Assembly (NCBI GenBank): GCA_947683425.1
Contig: CANTUQ010000070.1
Location: 956,001 to 1,020,000, forward strand
DNA: 64,000 nucleotides
Reading direction: 5' to 3'
Origin: Excoecaria cochinchinensis
Lineage: Eukaryota > Streptophyta > Magnoliopsida > Malpighiales > Euphorbiaceae
Shown piece after piece: positions 10,367 through 22,331 of this stretch. A model generated the notes under the pieces. It was not told where the DNA came from and did no database searches. It saw only the letters and a list, made by a program, of their open reading frames with translations. Every line of letters begins with the position of its first letter. The first letter of the stretch is position 1. The translations under genes and the position numbers were made by a program.

Positions 10367-12603
10367 TCAGGTCTGGTCTACCCGAGTGGCATGTTTTGCA
10401 AGAGCTGTAGGAAGATGAATACGTCGCTGTCACCCGTTAGGAGATGATTGAAGAAGGGATCCCCGTGGCGGCGGTTGATTGATAATCCACTAGTGAGAGT
10501 GGAGAAGAAGTTAATGTTACTTCTTTTTAGATGCTTTGTTATCTTTATTTCATGAACTTCTTATGACAATGTTGTTTATTTTAATGTGATGAATGATTTT
10601 TGCTTATTTGTATGGTATTTCTAATGATTTCATTTCTTATGATCACGATGCATTCATTTTGACATTAATTCAATTAATACGAACTATATCTAATCTCGGG
10701 ACTTTAGAAAATCCAAACAAAATCTTGATAGCATCTGATATAACTCATGAAGAGAGGAAGATTCTGAGAGATTCATAAAAATAAAAAAGAGAGCCTTTGC
10801 CTGGACCTGGAACGATATGTTGAAAATTGACAAGGACATTATTGGGACAACGCTGTTTCAACATGCCAACATGACGACGAGTAAAATTTCAAAAGCCATC
10901 CCTTTGCCTTCTCAAGGTCTAGGACGCATGCAGTGCAGCCAAACAAGATCAAACTCCGTGGGCTACATCAGGAGCTAGACGAATGAAACTCTAGACCTTC
11001 ACAAGAAATATATAACTCATTAGAACCAAGCCTTATGACTCCTTTCCTTCCAACCATTTGAGGTGTGTTCCCCAAAGCCAATCAAGAGTGACCTTTAACT
11101 ATCTGAGACCAATATAAGTAAAGCATGGGCCCTTATAGCTAAACTTAGAAGGATAACTCAGTACCTTTTAAAAAAAAATCGAAAGAAAGAAAAACAAAAG
11201 AAAAAAATCAAATAAAAATAAAATAAAATCAAAAAATCAAAAATAAAAAAAAAATAAAAAAAGAGCAAAAAGAAGAGAAGAAAAACCATAGTTTTGTCCT
11301 AAACCACCTGAGGCTAACTTGTAATCCAATCTCAACCATTGAAGGGCACTTCAGAAATTGAGCCGCCAAAGCTAAAAAAAAAGGGATACAGATTGTCACG
11401 GTCAAGATTTAAACGAAGAAACTCACCTCAGCCAGTTTGCACAAGGGTCAAGGGAAAGTCTTTGATGCTAAAAAAAAAAAGAACGAACACCGTCAGAAGA
11501 AGCAGCCTTTTCGACCAACGAAGATGAAAGCAAATTCAATCAACATCGACAGACTGAAGGAGGTCCCATGGCAAATGCTAAAAAAAAATTAAAAAAAATA
11601 AAAGGGAGAGAAGAAAAACGAGGGCTAAGAGAAAATCTTCAATCATGAAAATCCGAGAGGACTGATTGATAACAGGAGTTTGATGCTTTTAGGATTTATC
11701 CCAAAATTAGATGAGGTCTTTTATTTCTCGAGTTGACGTCAGATGATGATCATGTGTCATGAAATCAAATTGAAATATATGCATTTATACAATGATATTG
11801 ATGTGATCAGAATAGTTCATTTTGCACACTCAAGGTTGTCTAGTTCCGGTATAAAATTGGCACATTGTTACTATCTACCCTCTGCTACTCTCACTACTCA
11901 AATGCTTCGGCCGATTCATCCTGTTATCAACTGTGAAGCCAATTCTATAGCACTTTCATAATAAGAATCAAGCTCATACAACCATGCTCTAAGACGTAGG
12001 TACATGCTGATCATGCTTGAAAGGTCTTTGGCAACAGCTTCAGCCTTTCTTACAATCTGCAAAAAAAAAAAAAGACCGTTAGAGATGAAAACCGTGACGG
12101 GCTCTCTAAGCAAAAGTTAGGCCAAAAGGTAGGGTGAAAACTTGAAAATAGGCAGTCTGTCCTACAAAGAGATGAAATGAATAAAAGCCGCTGGATTGGG
12201 TTGGGTATATTCCAGGCAAAAAATAAGGCACAGGGTTATGTGAAAATCCGAAAAGGACACATTTTTCACTGAGAAAAGCTAGTGTGAAAATTCACAAGGG
12301 GCGCACTACCTTCAAAGAAGGACTATAGGTTTCAGATGAGAACCTCGCAACCCCAAAGGCATGAAATTCAAAAGCCACTTCAAAGGGCATCGATCCTACT
12401 GCAAATTGTGACCAAATTGACTGTCGCCTCCAAATCCACTTAGATGAGTTCTTGTCCTGCATTGCTGCATGACACATACATTTCACGTGCATGTTCACCA
12501 ATTTTTCTGCTTATTTAGCTTTCCAAGTTTTTACAGAAAGAGAGATTCGATGCGCACACCGACAAAAGGTGAGAGACGACATCAATCAAAACACCAATCC
12601 AAG
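10367..12603 (+). other. Non-coding region of second internal copy
   Basis: Diverged homologue of 3946-6400, including an A-rich purine tract at about 11165-11285. No conserved coding. Confidence 0.7.
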
Positions 12604-12998
12604 CGATCAACCAAAGACCTCTCAGGAGGCAATCAGCCAAAGACATCTTAGGGGGCAATTAGCCAAAAACCTCTCAGGAGGCGATCAACCAAAGACCTCT
12701 TAGGGGGCAATCAACCAAAGACCTCTCAGGGGGAGATCAGCCAAAGACCTCTCATAGGGCAATCAGCCAAAGACTAATCTCTCAGGAGGCAATCAGCCAA
12801 ATACCTCTCAGTGAGCGATCAACCAAAGACCTCTCAGGGGGTAATCAGCCAAAGACCTCTAGGAGGCGATCAACCAAAGACCTCTCAGGGGGCAATTAGC
12901 TAAAGACCTCTCAAGGGGCGATCAACAAAAGACCTCTTAGGGAGCAATTAGCCAAAGACCTCTCAGGGGGCGATCAGTCAAAGACCTCTCAGGGGGCA
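12604..12998 (+). repeat. 26-bp tandem repeat array, second copy (about 15 units)
   Basis: The same unit family as 6401-7217 but with CCAAAGACC for CCGAAGACC and alternating GATCAACC/AATCAGCC variants. The array is about half as long as in copy 1. It is followed at 12999-13085 by about two units of a different motif (GCACTACCACTTC...GGTTAGCA) that is hugely expanded in copy 3. Confidence 0.9.
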
Positions 12999-13213
12999 CT
13001 ACCACTTCAGAAAGGTTAGCATGATGACGGCACTACCACTTCACGAAGGATTAGCACGATCACAGCACAACTGCTTCAACAAAGGATAACACACCGATAA
13101 TATGGCGACAACCACCCCAACAATAGCATCCAGTTCGAAAAGACGACCGCTTTAGGTATGCGCTTCTTTCCTTTTTCTGAAATTTAGCTAACCTAGGCAC
13201 CCATATACTAGCT

Positions 13214-13233
13214 TCCCTAAAATTAAGGGAAAC
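13214..13233 (+). other. Polypurine tract before LTR3
   Basis: AATTAAGGGAAAC precedes the TGTAGATACC start of LTR3. It is preceded by CCCTAAA, so the short palindrome seen before LTR2 is retained in altered form. Confidence 0.65.
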
Positions 13234-13419
13234 TGTAGATACCAGGTCACGAGGCAGTCCAAGATCATAATTATCCCATGATGAAATGATTGCTTGTTTA
13301 CAGGCGAAGATGTTAGAATTGATGTTTCCCTTGTTAAGCATTTCCTTTCTTAAAATAAAAATTCTATTTTGGAAAAAATATTTATTTTTATTTTTATTTT
13401 TAGTTTTGGGGCTTTCGGT

Positions 13420-13745
13420 GGCTTGGGACCACGCGGCGAATGTGAAACGTGGGGCCTACTGGTGGGGTGTGAGGTACCGCATGCACCACGACGCGAGGAG
13501 GCCGCACATCGTAGCCTCCACATGCGGGCTCCCGCATGGCCTCTCGTGAGGAGGCCGCATGTGACGGCCTCCGACTACCGGCTCCCGCGAGGAGGCCGCA
13601 ACGTACGGCCTCTAGGCAGCACGTCGTCTCTCGCGAGGAGGCCGCACGTCGTGGCCTTCCCGTGCGGGCTCTTGCAAGGAGGCTACACCTCGCGGCTTTC
13701 GCATGCAGCCTCCAGGCCGCACTTCGGCCACTTGCGGGCCGTTTC
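13420..13745 (+). repeat. GC-rich repeat block in LTR3 U3
   Basis: Irregular tandem units built on GCGAGGAGGCCGCA followed by a CGT-GGCCTC partner recur at about 57-60-bp spacing (near 13493, 13550, 13590, 13637). The paired arms are self-complementary. Frames through it are Arg/Ala/Pro-rich and not protein-like. Confidence 0.7.
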
Positions 13746-14586
13746 TCTTGACGTCCTGTCTCTTTTCCACCTGCGAAAAATCTAATTTTTTGGGACTGTA
13801 AAAGTTGTTTTTTTCATGTTTTAGTAATTTTTGGATAAGTGAGCATTAGAAAGTGGTTTTTGTCTTTTCTATTATGGGAGACGGAGAAGATAAAAAGGAA
13901 AAGTGTCTTCATTTTGAAAAAAAGAAGAGATACTGTCTTCATGAGAGAGGAGGTCTTCTTCTTGGAAAGGGAGGCATGCGAGGGAGCAAGAAAAAGAGAG
14001 AAGGGCATTTCTAAAAAATTGGGTTTTGATTCTTCTTAAAGTTCTGAAGATTTTTGTTCTTGGATTATCCTGAACAAGGAAAACTAATTTCCTTGGCTTG
14101 GGCATTCCATCAAAATTCATCTTTTTGTTTTATTTTCTTGAGTTTTTTTTGGTAAAAACTAGAGTTTTCTTGAATATTTTTGGTGTTCATCACTATAAAA
14201 ATTGACAAGGGAGACGGATTGAGACATCCTATTTCCATTATAAAAATTTTGAGAGTAAACATTCTTGGATCCATTTTTACCACTCCGTTCCATTTTGTCT
14301 GCGTTTACTGTTAATATTATTTTTGCTATCATTGCTCATTATTCTTGCTACTGTCATCAATATTATCATCATTACTTCTTTTATTCTCGTTGTTATTTTT
14401 ATCATCATCATCATTATTATTAGTATTATTCTCATTGTTATAGTTAATGTTGTTATGGTTATTATCATATTGTTGGGTTGTTATTTATTATTATTTTGAT
14501 TAATATTGTTTCCACTGTTATCAATGTTTTATTATGATTACTAGCAGTATTATTATTATCAATGTTATTATGTGTCTGTGTTGGTC

Positions 14587-14605
14587 ATCATCATCATCAT
14601 CATCA

Positions 14606-14668
<63 letters not shown>
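14587..14668 (+). repeat. (CAT)n/(ATT)n microsatellite in LTR3
   Basis: About eight CAT units pass directly into about 18 ATT units, at the position of the ATT repeats in LTR1 and LTR2. Confidence 0.9.
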
Positions 14669-15870
14669 CAGACCATTATATTTGTTACTATTGTTATGTT
14701 TTTGCACGATTAATTTTTTTTATTTTTATCTTGTCTTTATATTTATGTGTTTAATGTTAGATTTATTACTAATGTTTTTATTATTATTCTTTTCGTGTTT
14801 GGGTAAAATGTGATGTCGCTCGCTTGAGCATCGTTGTGACCAAATGGAGGGGTGACGATCCGTAGGAAACCTTTTTTGGTGAGATCTTAAATGTCTTTTA
14901 TTTATGTGACTGTGTTTTGCTTTACAAACAAAATAGTTTTATTTTGTACGCGTGTAGGATAAAAAATTATGAGAACATTTTTATAACTAAATTGGGATTT
15001 TTACTAATAAATTAGGATCAATGTCCTCGATTTTAGTCAAGAAATGTAAAATGTCACTGATTAAAATGAAGAGTTAAGTTCTCTTAAAAATGGGATTACT
15101 CATCCCGGTTTTCAGGCCAATAGCCGAAATAACTTTTCAATCCCTCTTTAAATGTGCGTGAGGGAACCAATGTTCTCAAACCGAATAAATATTCCGATTT
15201 ACGTATGTCTTCTCTTTTAATTAATTTTGCTTGATTGTTTAGATTTATGTTTTATATCTTGTGGGCCCTTATAATTAATTATTTTTGGGGTAATTTTATT
15301 AAGCTTTCTTTCATTTGGGGATTGTATTTCGTCCCAATTTTTATCTTAATTTTGTTTAGCCTTTTTTGGGGATTGTATTTTTCCAATTTTTCCTTTGTAA
15401 ATGGCGTGTTGTGTGTTTGCTGCTTTATTTATCGCTTTATTTACTACTTTATTTATCGCTTTATTTACTGCTTTATTTACAGTTTTTATTTATCGCTTTT
15501 TTAGTGCTTGAAGTGTGCGTTTAATAAATTATATTAATCGTGTGAGAAAAGAGATGAAATTTTTTAAATTTAAAAACTCACTTATAATTAACCAAGGCAT
15601 AAATAAGAGTAGAGTTCCGAACACCTTCTCTAATTTAGACCGTAAAAGTTAGATGACCTTTCCCAATTTATTATAAATTGGGTGGCGACTCCAAAATAGC
15701 TCAAAGGTGCCTAAATGTTTCATGAGGCTAGATGAACATTCCCAATGTTCTATTAGGAGGGAATTCCAAAATATCTCATGTTAGCCAAGATTAAATGACA
15801 CGAACTAATCTCTCGAGCCTTAAAAGCGGGCCTCCCTAAAGAGGACATTCCCGGTTCGGTGCGCGTCACA

Positions 15871-16973
15871 ATATTCCTGCTCTATCACGAGCGCGACATT
15901 TTTGGAGTTTTCAAAATGCGAATCTTTTATTTAAATTCTTATGAATTATATTATACGATAATGTTATGCATAAGGGATTAATATGCGTATTATACATGAG
16001 AACAAAGACATTTATGTTTGACTATACATTAAGTAATGATAATGTATGTATATAAGTGAACTTTAAGTGAAATGAATAATGGCCTGTAATTGAGTCATGG
16101 ATAGATAAGCATGCTTATAAAGGGCTAGTGATTCGCGGCTGCCAGTGTGACACCGACAGGTGTCTAGTGTTTGATATCAATAGGTATCCAGTGATCTAAT
16201 GCTAAAATACTTAAGTATATAGTGTACCCGTATCCACTTCCGTACAATTTAGGCTATCGGGCTATCTATATGGAAACGATAAATGTATTGGTGATGATAA
16301 TAATGTATACATGTTCATACAACAAGATTGTGCTTATAGTGATTAATGGTAGTGTTAGCTATGCCATATTGAGTGATATCAATGCTTTGTTACATGATGA
16401 TATTAGTTGTGATTTGATGACATTGAAGCCTTCCGCTGGCATTGTGTATTGAATATTGATATTGTAAAGTATGAATTATCGAATGTTAGCATGTTATTGA
16501 GTTATTGTCTGAATTGCTATTGCATGGTATATTATTTAATTAAAACATGTCATATTATTATATGCTAATTCGTAAATACTTGTATTAGTCTGGTTGTGTT
16601 TACATCCCCACTAAGCGTTATTGCTTAGTACGGGTGCTTGTCTCCCTTGTAGGTTTGAAGTGTGAAGCTCAAGTTTTGCATGAAGTATCTACAGCCCACT
16701 AGGAGAAGTCTTTAGTGAGGTCTTCCAGTTAGGTTAATTTGTAATGTAAAGATATTGCTATAAGTTTTTGTGTAAACATAATATATATTGAAGCATGTAA
16801 AGGAATATGTAATTTTATAACCTACGTGGTAAACTATAATGAACTAGTGTTAGTGAATGATTTATTAAGGATTAAGGTAGTTGATAATGGGAACTAGTGA
16901 TCTTGAGTGATTAAGTATTGTTTAGCATTGCGTAGCGTCCCTATATCCTTCCAAGGGGTATTGGGGAGTTACA
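15871..16973 (+). repeat. 3' part of a TGTAAC-type Gypsy LTR (LTR A), interrupted by the Tat element
   Basis: It begins mid-LTR directly after LTR3 and ends GGGGAGTTACA. Its order of landmarks (CTCTATCACGAGCGCGACA motif, CCCCACTAAGC, GGGGTATTGGGG, TTACA) matches the complete solo LTR at 25813-27982. In that LTR the first motif lies about 1.1 kb from the left end, so about 1.1 kb of LTR A should lie left of the Tat element. No primer site follows. Confidence 0.75.
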
Positions 16974-19900
16974 ACAAATTAGTAATTTGATATTTATAGA
17001 CTTTAAGGCAAGAAATGATATTTTGGATCTCCAAAAAATAATATGAAAATAAAGACACGCTCATATTAATGAGGAGAATCATATGGTAAAGAAAAATTAA
17101 TTTTACGGTGACATAAGAATTTGGGTTATCGGACCTGTATAGGTAAATCGGACTGAAAAACAATTTCTGATTGACTTGAAAATATTTTTGTAAGATAATT
17201 AATATATTTTGAGAATTTTAGAATCATTTTTATAAGGAATTGAGCCTGAGAAGAGGGAAAAATAAAAGTCAAGGGTAATTTGGTAAATTAACATGTAAGG
17301 ATCTAAAGTGAATAAATTAAGTAATTATGTGGGCTAATGTATGAGGAGGGATTGATTAATAGGTGAATGTATGAAAGAACCAAAGAGGAAGGATTAAATT
17401 AGATTTTTGGCATAAAAATCTCAAATGGACCAATAGGAATTTGAAACCTTGCATGAAGGATAAGCATGAAAGAAAAGGGGAGGATAAACTTGGTTGACCA
17501 TGTTTAAGCCATTTTGTTTGGCTTATGTGAGGAGTTTTGGCCAGCCATTAGGAGAGGAAGGAGGGTAGCAAATTTCCTTCAATTGTCCACCAAAAATTTA
17601 TCTCTTTTGTGCATGGAAAAATCAATGAAAAAAAGGATGAGTACAAGACTAGTGTAAATTATGCAAGGTAAGGAAAATAATTGAGTTTAAATTCTCTCCA
17701 TCTTAGATGTTTTAAAGTTAAGATTACAGTTCTATATATGTATTAAGATGAGTTTATGATATGGATATTATGAGGAAAAACCAATGGAGGCCTAAGTAAG
17801 AAAATAAGGAAGAAAGAAAGGAAAGTGGAGCAAAGAGGAGCAAAAGTAAAGATGAAGGAGCCATCAAATGAGATTTGTATAATTGTATTATTGCTAATTT
17901 GTATAATTGTATATTTGTATGGATGAATATGTGAAATTGAGTTGAGTTGGGATAATTATTGATGTGGAAATGTTTAGTTTGAAGTGATGTGATGAAAAAG
18001 GAGAATTCTATTTTAAGTTCAACTAACCTTTGAGGACTATTTTGGCCATAGGTTGAGTTTCAGAAATCCAAATTAAGTGATTCTAGTGCTGTTAGAACCA
18101 TGATGTCCATACCTACAAAAATTTTAAAAATGACCATAAGAAAATTCTAGCTCTAAAACCCTCAAAAGTGGCCAAAACAGAAGGGTTAATATTTTGGCCC
18201 AGTGAATGGAACCAGTTCTGTTTTTGGTGTTATTTGACCTCAGTCCGATTTTTAGACTATAAATTGAGTCTAAATTGGGTGACTCTAGAGGCATTTAGAC
18301 TATAAATTCCGTGTCTACAAATGTCCTAAAAATAGCCATAATTTATTTCTGGCTCTAAGATCCCCAAAAGTGTCTAAAATATTAGCTTTTTTCATGGAAC
18401 AGGGCTTTGGAACAGTCTATGTTTCTGATGCCATATCTCCTAGGTTACATCTTCAAATGACCTGAAGTTTGTGCCATTAGAAATTTAACATTTTGGGGAT
18501 CATTTTTCAAGAGACCAATTTAGTTAAAAATGGTGTTTGCATGATGTTTCAGACTGAACAAGTTAGGGTTAAGTTATGTTTTGGTAATAGGGTATTCTAT
18601 TTGGAAAGCCATTCTGATAGGCAACGCTCGTCGGTGATCGATTAAATTTTGCACCAGTCTATTAATGTCCGTTTATCGATCAAACCCGTCCATTTATGAC
18701 TGCCCGCCGGTCAGTGTCAAGCCTGTCAGTCAGGCATGATTGCCACGTGTCATACCTGTCCATCTGCCATTGTGGGCATGGCCTTCGGACAAGTGGCAGG
18801 CTGTTGGTTACTCTTATTTTATCTATATGGTTTGTTTTGATTCCAAATTGAACTGGAACCTTACAGGTTTCATTTAATACATATTTAAAGCAATATAACG
18901 GGTATTTAAGTAATTCATGTACGGAATGTAATTATAAGCAAGGTAATTGATGTGATATAACGTGTGTTAATATTATGTGAAATAATAATGCGAAAATGTT
19001 TGGATAACAATACATGGATACATTTTTGAAGAATGCTAAATGATGAATTTATGTATATTTGGTGAATATGAACGTGAAAAGTATGCTTGAATGCCAATGT
19101 CTTATTGAGACTGTAATATAATTGAAATAATATTGTACTCATATAACATTGTTAAATGGATATAATAAGTGATAAAATATGATATATGCATGATATGTAA
19201 CATGGAAGTAAAGAATATAAGTTATATGTGATGTATGTAAAATTGTAAATATAAGAATAGTGCAAATAATGTTAATAATAATAACAGGAACGAAAACTAT
19301 ATTATTAATAACAGGAATAAAAGAATAATAGTAACAATGAGAAATAAATGTGGAGTGAAAATATGATATGAAAAAGTAAAATAATGTGTATATAATGATA
19401 GTCCGAAATGGTTACGAATGTGAATGTGAACATATGTATATAAAGTGAAATGTGTAAATGCAAAATGTATAGTGTAAAATAAACAACAAATATTGAAAGA
19501 AACTAAGTGCATAAGTGAATAAGTGCAAAGTGACATAAGTGAAAAGTGTACTCTGCCCTTAGTAGTCTGGTAGTCAAATCTAGTTCAGAATATAATTGGC
19601 TAGCCATAAGGACACCTTTACCATGGTAGCGAGTCATAGCGACTCGCATTGGTAGGCCAATGACGGTCTACCGTAATGATACAGTGTATACAGTGCTCAG
19701 TGATACTGATATGGGTGGTCTGTCGGGGTCACTTTTCAGTGATAATGATACGTTCCGTGTATCAGGTTCAGATATTTCTACCGAATATTACTAGGGCCAA
19801 AATAATAAATTTCGAGCATGAAATAATAAACTTAAATGACAAAATAGTGATTATAAATTAAATGTATAATTTAGAAGATGAAATAGTAAAAGAATCTCCT

Positions 19901-20760
19901 AATTAAATATATGTCTTTATATAATTTATGATTTACAAGTTAAAATGAAGTAGGCACTTCATATAAATGATCTGAAAGTGATTAGTTCCTAAGATAATGA
20001 GTAAGCCTTTAATGATTATCCGACTTAGGGGCCAAGAGTAATGAAATGTTAATTGCATAAGCATAAAATTATGAATTTAAACTATCATATGTATAAGAAC
20101 AATGATAGATGGTATGTGTCAATTGGAAAGGGGTTATAGAATCGTGAAATGTTTAAAGAGGTATGGTTAACGATATAACTGGATAAAGGTGCGAGGATTT
20201 AAATAAGTAAATACTTATACGTGTTAATTGTATGTGCAAATACCTGTTAAATGTTATGAATATGAGATGTATACTATCGAAAATGTCTATGCTATTGATT
20301 GAAGTAAGATTATAGATCTGCTATAAGTATTTGATCAAATGAATGTTTATGCTGACGACTACTATGAGTGGTCGTTTATATTATGTTTATGTGTTCCCCA
20401 CTAAGCTTTAAACTTAGCATGGTGTTTCATCCGTGCAGGTTTGAAGTGTCGCAAGGGATATTCCACAGCAATCAAGGCCAATGAGTCTGTAGGAGTACTT
20501 TAAATAGATTTTGTAATTGGTATTATAATGTAATTAGCTACTATTTCTGTAGTAAATGATCTGTATGTAATATGATTAGTGTGAGGTAACTCACCAGTGA
20601 TGTATATGAAAGTATTTTGATTTGAAAAAAAATTTATAATTCTGCTTTTCGTTATGTGATATTACTTCTATTATGTTTTATCTTGTGGCATCCTTCACTC
20701 GTCGTCGTATACAGACTATGTTATCATACAGTTTGCTATGTATAGGTAAGGGGTGTTACA
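16974..20760 (+). repeat. Partial TGTAAC-type Gypsy LTR (LTR B), probably split by LTR A
   Basis: About 3.8 kb without coding. It ends GGTAAGGGGTGTTACA, like the Tekay/Del-type LTR at 56044-59462, and shares the CCCCACTAAGC...TTAGCA landmark near 20396-20420 and a GTGGGCTAATGT landmark near 17330. Its own 5' TGTAAC start is not present at 16974; LTR A has probably inserted near the start of B. No primer site follows 20760. Confidence 0.65.
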
Positions 20761-21054
20761 CACATACATATACATACTCATGTATAGTTGTACCATACAT
20801 TCCCATCCTCAGTTATTTTATATAGTACAGTGCATGCGTTTACTTATATATAGTCTTATAAGAGAAATTCTAGTGGTACTTGGAAATTTTGTTTGGGACA
20901 ATTAAGTTTTACACCTTGGTTGTGAAAATGATTGAATTATTTGAAAATGCATTTTATGATATTATCCATTTGAATAATTTGCAATATCAGGTGTCATGAT
21001 GAGTGCACCAAAGTCAACAAGCCAATCACTGTTTCAGTTGGATTTTCTAGCAAA
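20761..21054. other. Unassigned AT-rich flank
   Basis: Between LTR B and the first CACTA element. I recognise nothing in it. Confidence 0.5.
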
Positions 21055-21310
21055 CACTATAAGAAAATTGACTTTTAACGACTAAAATTTAGCGAAGGGA
21101 TAAAAATTCGGTCGTAAAAAGATACAAACAACGAAGAAAATTTAATTCGGTCGTTAGTACTCAAAGTTTACCGAGGGGTTTAAATCCGGACGCTAAAAGG
21201 CTCCAAATCCGGTCGTTGAAGGGTTAAAACAAAATGGTTGGACTTCCATTTACCTCTAAATATAACTAAAATCACAAAATCCATTTTCCCACTACCTTCT
21301 TCAACTCTCC

Positions 21311-21646
21311 ATGCCTCTCTCTTACGTCGCCCCATCCATTGCGCCTCCCCACCCTTGCGAGCCACCAGGCACCAGATCTAGCGTCACCCTCGACTCTGTC
21401 GCCGCTCGCTCCCACCCTGCCGTCTCAGATCTGGTCTTGCCACTGCTGCTGCCTTTAGAGCCGTCTCCCTCGCGTGCTGTCAGATTGCTGCCATCGCCCG
21501 TCGCAGCTCAACTTTCGTCGCCATCTCTACTCATCTCTTGCCCTCGTTGCTGCTCTTTCCTCGTCTATTGCTTGCCGGTGACTCTGCCCTGTTCTTCACG
21601 TTCTTGTTCTCAAGCCAGTTTAAGCTCAGAGGAGGTTTATGTCTAG
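21311..21646 (+). pseudogene. GC-rich exon-like segment in CACTA 1
   Basis: A Pro/Ser/Leu-rich frame of 111 codons in an abrupt GC-rich island near the left end. A related segment lies at the equivalent end of CACTA 2 (31139-31441, - strand; shared motif around STLHASL). It is therefore a family component, perhaps an old captured 5' exon. I cannot name it. Confidence 0.5.
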
Positions 21647-21707
21647 GTTTCCTAAGGTTTAGAATGCAATGCAGCTTTAGTAATTTTTATTTTGGTAAAC
21701 ACGGCAG

Positions 21708-22331
21708 GTGATCAAAGCCAAGAATCGAAGACTCACCCGTGCACAGAAGACAATAGGGGATTATTGTTTGTTGGCAGGATCACCTATTGATGCCAATAAT
21801 CACTGTTCCACTGCTTTAGAACTAGCTAGATTGACTGATGATTTCTTCTAGTATGCTGGGGCTTTGGAGGGTAGCATTTGTGCTTTGCTGGTATGCCTAC
21901 ATTTTGAGCTATAATATTCAGTCATGTAAACTTTTAGCTCTTTTTGGCCTTTACTTGTGTTAAGGCTTGAGAAACTTGAATTGGAACCGTGTATAGATTC
22001 ATACAGAATGTTGCTCGACATACCATGGCAATAAAATTATCAGCATTAGTTGAGTCTAATTTGTGAATTCTATTTTATTATGTTTTGAGTTGTGTATTGT
22101 ATGATTTCCATGGTTATCCTGAAAATAACCGGACCAATTTATGACCGCACATCTCTTTTGTTGGTGGGAATCTTATCATTCAAGATATGCGGGATATTTG
22201 CATAGAATTTTAATGTGTATTCTTCAACAATGTCGTTTAATTTTTATGTCAATCACCATAAAATTGTTTAATTAGTTATTGTACCATTTCTCTTGCTATC
22301 AGATAGACCAAACGGGCCAAAAGGATGCAAT
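21708..22331 (+). pseudogene. Captured TRS120/TRAPPC9-like gene fragment
   Basis: Exon-like 21708-21890 follows an AG acceptor and contains QKTIGDYCLLAGSP and TALELARLT, then YAGALEGS, a pattern I recognise from plant TRS120 (TRAPPII tethering complex). It ends at a GT donor. After a 412-bp intron-like stretch and an AG acceptor, 22303 onward continues the same protein (DQTGQKDA) before the match is lost near 22331. TAG (in FF*YAG) replaces a Trp codon. Retention of the intron shows that genomic DNA, not a processed mRNA, was captured. Sequence after 22331 is open for about 55 bp but unidentified. Confidence 0.72.

Larger units (their letters stand above)
1..15870 (+). mobile_element. Compound gag-only Tat/Ogre-lineage LTR retrotransposon (LTR-int-LTR-int-LTR)
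   Basis: Three LTRs of one family (1-1711, 7356-10030, 13234-15870) separate two internal regions. The two LTRs with visible left ends begin TGTAGA and all three end in TCACA. The first internal region has a tRNA-Arg primer site and a gag gene whose CX2HX4HX4C knuckle and core domain resemble Tat/Ogre gag. No protease, reverse transcriptase or integrase is visible in either internal region. The family is therefore non-autonomous and would need a pol-bearing partner to move (inference). LTR1 and LTR2 are nearly identical; LTR3 is far more diverged. Two tandem insertions sharing one LTR, or unequal recombination between elements, would explain the layout. The left end lies outside the window. 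Confidence 0.85.
13234..15870 (+). repeat. LTR3 of Tat-like element (2637 bp, diverged)
   Basis: Starts TGTAGATACC and ends GCGCGTCACA. Its R/U5 part aligns with LTR1/LTR2 but with many substitutions and indels, and its U3 is largely different. It is the right border of the compound element; the next sequence is a different LTR family. Confidence 0.85.

Noticed and set aside
13369..13785. 138-codon GC-rich frame
   Set aside because: It lies in a GC-rich repeat block of LTR3. Overlapping frames are equally long and composition is Arg/Ala/Pro-rich; it is not shared by other LTRs.
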